NCBI GenBank assembly: GCA_046483385.1 | Contig: JAWODG010000026.1 | Span: forward strand, 38,388 to 102,387 | Length of the DNA: 64,000 nt | From: B1Sed10-231 sp046483385 | GTDB lineage: Bacteria; Planctomycetota; Brocadiia; SM23-32 | Direction of reading: 5' to 3' | The notes under the pieces: model-generated | What the model was told of the DNA's origin: nothing | Databases searched by the model: none | The model's input: the letters and a program-made list of their open reading frames with translations, nothing else | Position numbers and translations under genes: made by a program | Shown here: positions 57,461 to 64,000 of the stretch, one piece after another | How positions within the stretch are numbered: position 1 is the stretch's first letter | Layout: every line of letters begins with the position of its first letter

Positions 57461-59740
57461 ATCAGCACTAACGAGAAGACGACCATACGATTCACCGACG
57501 AACGCGCCGAGTTCGAGCGCGAGCTGGACGAATACTACTCCACCTACCCGACCGACATGTCGGAGGTGGAGGCGGAGATGGACCGCGTCAGTGCGGAGCA
57601 CCCGGAGTGGGGCCCGTGCCGCCGGAAGGCGATAATCTACGAGACGGTCGCCGAGCTCTGCCCGGTCAAGGTCTTCCGCCACTTCCCGTTCTACTACGAA
57701 CTGGACACCGGTCTGCCACGGCACCGTTGGGGCAGCCACCGGGCTGATCTGGGCGGTCTCGGCGGGTGGCTGATGCGGCAGCCGAAACAGATGGACCTGA
57801 AGGACCGGGCCGCCGAACGCCTCGCCACGGCCTGGTGGGAGTTGGGCCTATCGTCCGCCACGCCCGTCTTCGACTTCGACCACCATTGCCCCGGCTACGA
57901 CAACGTCCTGCGGCTCGGCCTGAACGGCATCATCGCGCAGGCGGAGGACCGCCTGGAACGGGGCGCGGACGAACGGGGACGCGACTTCCTGGAGGGGGTT
58001 GTCATCGGCAACCGATCCCTTATCCGCATAGCGGAGAGATTCTCCGACGAGGCCAAAGGGATGGCCGCCCGGGAGGACGACACGCGAATCCGGCAGCGCC
58101 TGGAGAAGATGGCGGGGATGGCCCGCCGCGTGCCGGCTCTCCCCGCGGAGACCTTCCACGAAGCTCTGAACGTCATCCTGTTCATGCGCCAGGTCCTCGG
58201 GGGGCTGGAGGGATTGGGGCAGAGCATACTGGGTCACCTGGACCGGATGCTCGGCCCCTACCTGGAGGGCGACCTGGAAGAGGGACGCCTGACGATGGAG
58301 GAGGCTGAAGACCTGATTCAGCCCTTCCTGGCCATGACGGACGTGAAGTTCAACATCCGCGAAGAGCCGCGGGAGACCTCCACCACCGTCATGGTCGGCG
58401 GCTGCGACCGTGACGGGACGCCCGTCTTCAACGATGTCACGCGCCTGATCGTCGACGCCTACCGGACGCTGGAACTGGTGAACCCCAAGCTGAATGCGCG
58501 TATATCGCTGCGCCATCCCGACGAGTATTTCGAACTTCTGGCCGAGCTGAACGCCGAAGGCCGGAACGTGCTGGCGTTCTTCAACGACGACGTGCTGATC
58601 GAGGCGAACCAGCGGATGGGCAAGGCGGTGGAGGACTGCCGCCTGTATGTAAGCGGCGGTTGCCAGGAGAACGTGCTGCAAAACACGGAGATCAACAGCC
58701 GGGCCTCCATCTACCTGAACCTGGCGCAGGTTTTCCTTATGGGATTCTTCCCGGAGCGATGGGCGGACTACACCGGGGAGGCCGGCATCGAGCCCGAGAC
58801 CTACGAGGGCGCACAGAGCTACCAGGAGTTCCACCGGCGCTTCTTGGGCAACCTGGAGGCGGTGGTGGGCGAGCGCATCGACACCCGCAATCGCACGGAG
58901 AAGGAGGGCTGGTGGTATAACCCGTGCCCGCTGCATTCCTCCACGCTGGACGACTGCATCGAGAACGCGCTGGATATGATGGACGGCGGCACGCGCTATG
59001 CCGGCGCCAGCGTCTCGCTGATCGGCGTGGGCACGCTGGTGGACTCCCTGCGAGCGGTCCGGCACCTGGTCTACGAGCGGGCAGACACCACGCTGCAGGA
59101 GCTGGCCGACGCCCTGGACGCGGACTTCGAGGGCCGGGAGCCGCTGCGGCAGTACCTGGTGAACCGTCTGCCCAAGTACGGCACCGACGTCCCGAAGATT
59201 CGGCAGTTCTCCGCCCGCCTTTTCTCGGACCTCGCGCGTGTCAGCTCCGGCCGGCCGAACACCCGCGGCGGTCGCTACGAGGCCAGTGTCTTCGTCTACC
59301 GGGCCTTCGTGTGGATGGGCAATCGCACCGGCGCCACGCCGGACGGGCGGCGCGCGGGCGAGCCGCTCTCCCAGGGGATGGGTCCCAGTCCGCTGGCGCT
59401 GGGTCAGGATGCGGCCGTCACCACCGTGCTCTCCTCACTGGAGCCGCTGGAGCTGGAGGACTATCCTGTAGCCGCCGTGCTGGACGTCAAGCTGCCCTAC
59501 GCCCCGGTGGCGATGGACACGGGCATCGTCGTCACACTGCTGCGGCGCTTTCTGGACTTCGGCGGCTCGGTGCTGGAGTTCAACGTGGTGGACCCCGAGG
59601 AGTTGCGCGACGCGCGCGAGCACCCGGAGCGGCACGGCGACCTGGTGGTGCGGGTCAGCGGCTATAGCGCGCGATTCACGACGCTGCCGGAGCAGATCCA
59701 GGACGAGATCATGGAGCGCGAACTGGCACGGGTTCAGTAG
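57461..59740 (+). CDS. Glycyl radical enzyme of the pyruvate formate-lyase family, substrate unknown
   Basis: 759 residues with the proposed start. The thiyl cysteine is Cys401 with Glu403 two residues later (VSGGCQENVLQ), the C-x-E pattern of dehydratase/lyase-type members. The glycyl radical site is Gly734 in VRVSGYSARF. Upstream blocks such as FDFDHHCPGYDNVLRLGLNG and FNDDVLIEANQRMGKAVEDC fit the PFL-like barrel. The start is unusual: no ATG, GTG or TTG is well placed, but GGAGGAG (57447-57453) points to ATC at 57461, two bases after the sulfatase stop. An activating radical-SAM enzyme is required and is not in the window. Substrate cannot be read; sulfatase neighbours suggest a sugar- or diol-derived compound. 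Confidence 0.85.
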   Translation: MSTNEKTTIRFTDERAEFERELDEYYSTYPTDMSEVEAEMDRVSAEHPEWGPCRRKAIIYETVAELCPVKVFRHFPFYYELDTGLPRHRWGSHRADLGGLGGWLMRQPKQMDLKDRAAERLATAWWELGLSSATPVFDFDHHCPGYDNVLRLGLNGIIAQAEDRLERGADERGRDFLEGVVIGNRSLIRIAERFSDEAKGMAAREDDTRIRQRLEKMAGMARRVPALPAETFHEALNVILFMRQVLGGLEGLGQSILGHLDRMLGPYLEGDLEEGRLTMEEAEDLIQPFLAMTDVKFNIREEPRETSTTVMVGGCDRDGTPVFNDVTRLIVDAYRTLELVNPKLNARISLRHPDEYFELLAELNAEGRNVLAFFNDDVLIEANQRMGKAVEDCRLYVSGGCQENVLQNTEINSRASIYLNLAQVFLMGFFPERWADYTGEAGIEPETYEGAQSYQEFHRRFLGNLEAVVGERIDTRNRTEKEGWWYNPCPLHSSTLDDCIENALDMMDGGTRYAGASVSLIGVGTLVDSLRAVRHLVYERADTTLQELADALDADFEGREPLRQYLVNRLPKYGTDVPKIRQFSARLFSDLARVSSGRPNTRGGRYEASVFVYRAFVWMGNRTGATPDGRRAGEPLSQGMGPSPLALGQDAAVTTVLSSLEPLELEDYPVAAVLDVKLPYAPVAMDTGIVVTLLRRFLDFGGSVLEFNVVDPEELRDAREHPERHGDLVVRVSGYSARFTTLPEQIQDEIMERELARVQ

Positions 59741-59812
59741 CCTGGAGCGCCCGGCCGCAGTCGCTCCGCCGGCGCACAAATCATCCCGTTTGCAGACCTT
59801 GGAGGAGCACGC

Positions 59813-61282
59813 ATGCGGCTAGAAATCCACGCGCCGTCGCTCGGCGATCCCGGCGCGGTTCATGCCTACCCCGGGCCGTGCGAACCGATCCCCTCGTCAC
59901 TGGAAGAGTCCGAGGAGACGGTCGTGTTGACCTGCGCCGAGGAATCCGTGTCGCTCTACGCCCCGGTGGAGGTGCCGGGCGCGGAGGGCGGGCGCTGGCT
60001 GGCCGACAACTCAGGGCGCGGCTTCGCCGGGGATGACGGCCCGGTCAACTTCCGGGCCGAGGCCTGCCGCACCCGGGTCCGCCTCGTCGAAGAGTTGGCG
60101 CGGCAACTGGAAGACGAGGGCATGCCGCCCTCCCCGTCGGCAACCAAGACGATCTGCGAAGTCCGTGCTGCGCTCGACGTCGGCCGGGTGGACAAGGCCG
60201 TCGAAGGGGCCTTCTGGGCCGGCGAGCGGCTGGTGGAGGCCGAGGTGGAATGGCGCCTGCGCGGTACGACCAAACTCGACTTCGGCATCAACACCAAGGG
60301 GCTGCACAACGCGCGTGAGGCGTGGGATCGGCACTTCGCCGGTCGCTTCGACTATGCCACGGTTCCGCTCACGTGGGGCGTCCTGGAAGTCGAGGAGGAC
60401 AACCCCCGCTACGACGTGCTCGACGAGTTGGTGGCCTGGGGGCAGGAGCAAAGCATGGCCATGGGGGGGCACGCGCTGATCTGGCACAGCGGGTTCGAGA
60501 CGCGCACCTGGCTCTCGGAGCTGAACTTCGGGCAGGTCCTCGCGCGGTCGGCCGAACGCGTCCGTAACATTATGCAGCGCATAGGCCCGGGCCTCGACGC
60601 CGTCGAGTTGACCAACGAGCCAATGCAGGCGAACCGTCTGGGATTCTCCCTCCAACAGGAACTGCAGGAGGTCGAGCAGGCCTACCGCATCTGCAAGGAG
60701 ATGGCCCCGCACGTCCGCCACATGATCAGCTTCTACTCCGAGGACGAGGCCTGGTATTCCAGCCGCATGCGCGACGGCAGGCAGCCCATCACCATCGCGG
60801 AGTTCATCGAGCGGTGTATCGACCGCGGGGTCGAACCCGACCTGCTGGGCCTGCAGTACCACATGCCCGAGAACCTGTTCAACGTGCGCCAGGTGGGCCA
60901 GTTCTGGCACGACCGGTTCGGGCTGCCGCTGCACATAACGGAACTGACGCCGCCTTCCGGTGCCGAGCCGTCGAGGCGCATCGATGGTCGGCCGATGGAC
61001 CCCTACCTTAAAAGCTGGCGCGGCCGCCCGTGGAGCGAGGAGGTGCAGGCCGACTACGTGCGCAGCTTCCTGCGCCTGTTCCGCGCGCTGCCCTTTTTCG
61101 AGAACGCGACTTTCTGGGCGACGACCGACGCGCCGATCCTCTGGCACGACTACCTCTTCGGCACGCCGTGCGAGGACTACCGTCTGCCCTGGGCCGCCGG
61201 CCAGGGCCTGCTGCGCGAGGACCTCAGCCCGAAGCCGGCCCTCGACGTCATTGACGAGATCAGAAAAGGAACCCCGGAATGA
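59813..61282 (+). CDS. Glycoside hydrolase, GH10-like
   Basis: 489 residues. A beta-type N-terminal region (about 1-150) precedes a GH10-type barrel. The acid/base is Glu269 in VELTNEPMQ and the nucleophile Glu377 in LPLHITELTPP, 108 residues apart, as in GH10 xylanases. MGGHALIWHS matches the GH10 substrate-site histidine block. There is no signal peptide, so unlike most xylanases it should be cytoplasmic and act on imported oligosaccharides. The sequence is divergent and the substrate may not be xylan. It follows the radical enzyme by 72 bases with a good Shine-Dalgarno (GGAGG) and overlaps the next gene by four. Confidence 0.8.
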   Translation: MRLEIHAPSLGDPGAVHAYPGPCEPIPSSLEESEETVVLTCAEESVSLYAPVEVPGAEGGRWLADNSGRGFAGDDGPVNFRAEACRTRVRLVEELARQLEDEGMPPSPSATKTICEVRAALDVGRVDKAVEGAFWAGERLVEAEVEWRLRGTTKLDFGINTKGLHNAREAWDRHFAGRFDYATVPLTWGVLEVEEDNPRYDVLDELVAWGQEQSMAMGGHALIWHSGFETRTWLSELNFGQVLARSAERVRNIMQRIGPGLDAVELTNEPMQANRLGFSLQQELQEVEQAYRICKEMAPHVRHMISFYSEDEAWYSSRMRDGRQPITIAEFIERCIDRGVEPDLLGLQYHMPENLFNVRQVGQFWHDRFGLPLHITELTPPSGAEPSRRIDGRPMDPYLKSWRGRPWSEEVQADYVRSFLRLFRALPFFENATFWATTDAPILWHDYLFGTPCEDYRLPWAAGQGLLREDLSPKPALDVIDEIRKGTPE

Positions 61283-63165
61283 CCGACGCACAACGACCGA
61301 ACGTGCTGTTTATCGCCATCGACGACCTGACCGGCTGGCTCGGCTGCATGGACACCAACCCCGACGTGCGAACCCCGAACATGGACCGCCTGGCCGAGCG
61401 GGGGATGGTCTTCACGAACGCCTGCTGCACCTCGCCGGTCTGCAACCCCTCGCGCACGGCCATACTGACCGGGCTCAGCCCCGCCGAGACGGGCTGCTAT
61501 CTGCTTACCGACCACCTTTCCGGCTCCCCGCTGCGCGACCGGGCGCTGCCCATGCCGCTGCACTTTCGCCATAACGGCTACCGGACGAGGGTCGGGGGCA
61601 AGGTCGATCACGGCAACAGCGTCGACCGCGCCGTGCAGGAGGCCCGCGGCCAGAGCATGTGGGACGAGAACGCCGGTTTCTTCGACGGGCAGCAGTTCGA
61701 CGTGCACTCCCGGCACGCCCCGGACCTGACCCACGTCGACGGCTACTACAGGTTCGCCTTCCACTGGGGCCCGCTCGACAACGACCAGGCCGAGACGCAG
61801 AGCGACCGGCACGTGGCCGACTGGGCCGTCGAACGCCTGGGGCAGGACTACGACGAACCGTTCTTCCTGGCCGCGGGCTTCTTCCGACCGCACGTGCCGC
61901 TGACGGCGCCGAAACGGTTCTTCGACATGTACGACCGGGACGAGCTGACGCTGCCGCCGACCGGCCCCTACGATTTCGACGGGATGCCGCCCGCCGCGCA
62001 GCAGATCGCCCTCGCCGGCTACCAGGATTTCAAGCAGGGCATGCACTACCAGATCACCGAGCACGGTTACTGGCGCGCCGTCCTGCACGCCTACCTGGCC
62101 TGCGTCAGCTTCACCGATCACTGCATCGGCCGCGTGCTGGACGCGCTGGAAGAGAGCACGCATGCCGACAACACCATCGTGGTGCTCTGGGGCGACAACG
62201 GCTGGAGCTTAGGCGACCACTTTCACTGGAAGAAGTGGTCGCTGTGGGACTCGGGCGCGCGGGTGCCGTTCATTATGCGGGTTCCCGAAATGAGCCCAGC
62301 ACAGCATCGCTGTGATGAAGGCGTCGGCTTGATCGACATTTACCCGACGCTGATCGATCTGTGCGACCTCCCGGACGTACCGGGCCTGAGCGGCCTGAGC
62401 CTGCGTGGCCTGCTTTCCGGCGACCAGACCGAACGCGAGCGTCCCGCCCGCACCTTCCTGGGGCCGAACAATCAGTCCCTGCGCACGCGCCGCTGGCGCT
62501 ACACGCGCTACTGCGACGGCGGCGAGGAACTCTACGACTACGAGAACGATGTCCACGAGCACGTCAACCTGGCCGACGACCCGGACTATGCCGAGGTCAG
62601 GGAGTCGCTGTCCGAATGGCTGGAGGAGGATCCGGCGCCGGCCATCTCCTCCTCCCCGCCGCCGGGGGCGACGCTGCGGCCGGAGCCGGGCGAATCGGTC
62701 TGGTTCCGCGGCCTGGAGGACGGTTTCGCGGGAAGCAGCATCACCGTGCGGGCGACGGTGTCCGCGGACGACGAGGCGGTGATCGTGCACCACGGAAGCT
62801 GGTTCGCAGGCTATTCGCTCTACGTCCAAGACGGCCGGCTCTGCATGGGTGTGATGGATGTCGAGACGCCGCTGCGCTGGGACGGGCTCGAGGCCACCAC
62901 GACGGTCGTGCGCTCCGACAGCCGGCTGCCCGACGACACCGTCGAGGTGGAGGGACGACTTGGCGCCGACGGGGCCATCACCCTCAAGATAGACGGCGAG
63001 GTAGTCGGGAGGGGGTGCGCCGGCGGACCGCTTTCAATCTACCCGTGCGGGCTCCTGGAAGCCGGCTGCTACTGTCAGACCGGCTACGACCCGATCGGCG
63101 ACTACTCCGAGCAAGAGGAATTCCCCGGCACCGTGCGCGACATCACCGTGAGCTTCGGCGAATAG
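61279..63165 (+). CDS. Sulfatase with C-terminal extension (S1 family)
   Basis: 628 residues. The maturation motif C-N-P-S-R is at 55-59 (SPVCNPSRTAILTGL), and metal residues are in NVLFIAIDDLTGWLG and VLWGDNGWSLGDHFHW. GGKVDHGN and FRPHVPLTAPKRFF resemble iduronate-2-sulfatase-like members. After about residue 470 an extra ~150-residue beta-rich domain follows (GESVWFRGLEDGFAGSSITV; LSIYPCGLLEAGCY), not part of the usual fold. No signal peptide is seen. The ATG overlaps the GH10-like stop (ATGA), so the two are translated together. Confidence 0.88.
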   Translation: MTDAQRPNVLFIAIDDLTGWLGCMDTNPDVRTPNMDRLAERGMVFTNACCTSPVCNPSRTAILTGLSPAETGCYLLTDHLSGSPLRDRALPMPLHFRHNGYRTRVGGKVDHGNSVDRAVQEARGQSMWDENAGFFDGQQFDVHSRHAPDLTHVDGYYRFAFHWGPLDNDQAETQSDRHVADWAVERLGQDYDEPFFLAAGFFRPHVPLTAPKRFFDMYDRDELTLPPTGPYDFDGMPPAAQQIALAGYQDFKQGMHYQITEHGYWRAVLHAYLACVSFTDHCIGRVLDALEESTHADNTIVVLWGDNGWSLGDHFHWKKWSLWDSGARVPFIMRVPEMSPAQHRCDEGVGLIDIYPTLIDLCDLPDVPGLSGLSLRGLLSGDQTERERPARTFLGPNNQSLRTRRWRYTRYCDGGEELYDYENDVHEHVNLADDPDYAEVRESLSEWLEEDPAPAISSSPPPGATLRPEPGESVWFRGLEDGFAGSSITVRATVSADDEAVIVHHGSWFAGYSLYVQDGRLCMGVMDVETPLRWDGLEATTTVVRSDSRLPDDTVEVEGRLGADGAITLKIDGEVVGRGCAGGPLSIYPCGLLEAGCYCQTGYDPIGDYSEQEEFPGTVRDITVSFGE

Positions 63166-63175
63166 GCCGCCCGGC

Positions 63176-64000
63176 TTACTCGCGGAGCTGTTCGCGCGTC
63201 ACCTCCCGCTTCTCCGCGGCGGACGTCAGCGCCATCCGGGTCATCTCGGTGAGGGCAAGCGCCTGCTTCGGGCTGGTGCCGATGGACACTTCCTCACCGC
63301 GGATGGCGCGGATCAGCCGCTGGTAGATGTGATCGTTGCCGCCCGTGCTGTCCTTCCAGTCCGTGGTGGTCTCCATCCACCGCCACGGGCCGCCCTTGTC
63401 GGCGTAGAAGGCGAACGGCTTGTCGCGCGTCATCCGGATGCCGCCCTCGGTACCGAGGATGCTGACCTGGCGGAGCGGCTCACTGTGCGCAATCCAGGCG
63501 AGGTCGAAGGAGAACGTGAGCTGGCCGGCGGTGCGCGCAAGGAACGTGCAGTGTTCCTCGACGTCGAACGGGACCTCCTCCGGCAGGTCGTGATGGTGGC
63601 CGCGGTAGGTGTCGCCGGCGACCGACGTGATCTCCGGCCAGCCGGCCAGGTCGAGCACCATGTCCATGAAGTACTGCCCCATGTCCATCACAATGCCGCC
63701 GCCGGCGAGCTCGCTGGAGACGAACCAGGGGGCGTCCTGGATGATGTCGACGCCCGGGCGGCCGCGGCGACGGTAGTAGCGCACGTCGATGCGGTAGATG
63801 TCGCCCAGAGCGCCCACGTTGATATACTCGCGGGCCAGTGTGGCGTAGCCCCAGCGCATCCGGGCGCTGCAGAACGCGACCTTGCGGTCGGCCTTCTCGG
63901 CCTCCTTGATGACGCGCTCGTTCTCCTCCAGCGACAGCGCGCTCGGCTTCTCGCAGATCACGTGCTTGCCGGCCCGGAGGGTGTCGACCGTGATGGGAAC
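63176..64000 (-). CDS. Gfo/Idh/MocA-family oxidoreductase (5' partial)
   Basis: The start lies beyond the right edge; 274 residues are visible. VPITVDTLRAGKHVICEKPS is the family motif with the catalytic-site lysine of EKP. After it come AEKADRKVAFCSARMRWGYA and the substrate-side AGGGIVMDMGQYFMDMVLDL with the conserved Gly and Asp. Members oxidise sugars or inositols with NAD(P). The C-terminal part (DHIYQRLIRAIRGEE, ALALTEMTRMAL) is typical. It converges on the second sulfatase with a 10-base gap and fits a glycan-use locus. Confidence 0.88.
   Translation of the reverse strand, partial: VPITVDTLRAGKHVICEKPSALSLEENERVIKEAEKADRKVAFCSARMRWGYATLAREYINVGALGDIYRIDVRYYRRRGRPGVDIIQDAPWFVSSELAGGGIVMDMGQYFMDMVLDLAGWPEITSVAGDTYRGHHHDLPEEVPFDVEEHCTFLARTAGQLTFSFDLAWIAHSEPLRQVSILGTEGGIRMTRDKPFAFYADKGGPWRWMETTTDWKDSTGGNDHIYQRLIRAIRGEEVSIGTSPKQALALTEMTRMALTSAAEKREVTREQLRE

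Noticed and set aside
1..64000. CRISPR arrays, rRNA genes, transposase genes or further tRNAs
   Set aside because: No regularly spaced repeats, rRNA segments, transposase motifs or second cloverleaf were seen; only tRNA-Pro is supported.

Overview
This 64 kb window is a GC-rich bacterial chromosome segment that looks like a member of the PVC superphylum, most likely Planctomycetota. That placement is inference. It rests on a zinc-ribbon/Ser-Thr kinase/transmembrane/WD40 protein, two sulfatases beside a MocA-type oxidoreductase, a phenylalanyl-tRNA synthetase beta chain without its OB-fold tRNA-binding domain, and acidic tails on several translation proteins. No rRNA is present to settle it. 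Most of the window is dense housekeeping sequence. The right end (about 52.8-64 kb) is accessory.

Left part (1-19.1 kb). On the plus strand are rplT (5' cut by the window), pheS-pheT, a promoter, tyrA and a purL that carries two PurS-like domains. Next comes a strong promoter and the transcription/translation operon nusA-infB-DUF503-rbfA, a gene for an endonuclease III-fold protein without catalytic residues, and hisG. A minus-strand group follows: flavodoxin-like protein, galacturonokinase-like GHMP kinase, rodA and a lone dihydrolipoamide acyltransferase. A plus-strand pair (zinc-ribbon membrane protein and trxA) ends at a clear terminator.

Ribosomal block (19.2-36.7 kb, minus strand, read right to left). 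The order is rpsJ, a 394-base structured gap, rplC-rplD-rplW-rplB-rpsS-rplV-rpsC-rplP-rpmC-rpsQ-rplN-rplX-rplE-rpsN-rpsH-rplF-rplR-rpsE-rplO-secY-adk-map, an internal promoter, infA-rpmJ-rpsM, an inserted methyltransferase gene, then rpsK-rpsD-rpoA-rplQ. rpmD (L30) is absent. Zinc-binding cysteine versions of S4, S14, L24 and L36 are used, and L32 elsewhere in the window is also of this type.

Middle part (36.8-52.8 kb, mostly plus strand). This holds nadE, trpBA with its own promoter, the kinase/WD40 protein, a ferritin-like protein, and a fatty-acid cluster rpmF-plsX-fabH-fabD-fabG-acpP-fabF. A GT4 glycosyltransferase, a convergent pcm, a YjbQ-family gene and tRNA-Pro(GGG) with promoter and terminator complete it.

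Right part (52.8-64 kb). A decayed large serine recombinase lies against the tRNA gene, followed by an unknown cysteine-motif protein. An AraC regulator is divergent from a tight plus-strand cluster: sulfatase, glycyl radical enzyme, GH10-type glycoside hydrolase, second sulfatase. A Gfo/Idh/MocA oxidoreductase converges on it and runs off the window. None of the cluster enzymes shows a signal peptide, so the cluster reads as a cytoplasmic, anaerobic route for a sulfated glycan or its oligosaccharides. It is the most likely place for undescribed biochemistry here.
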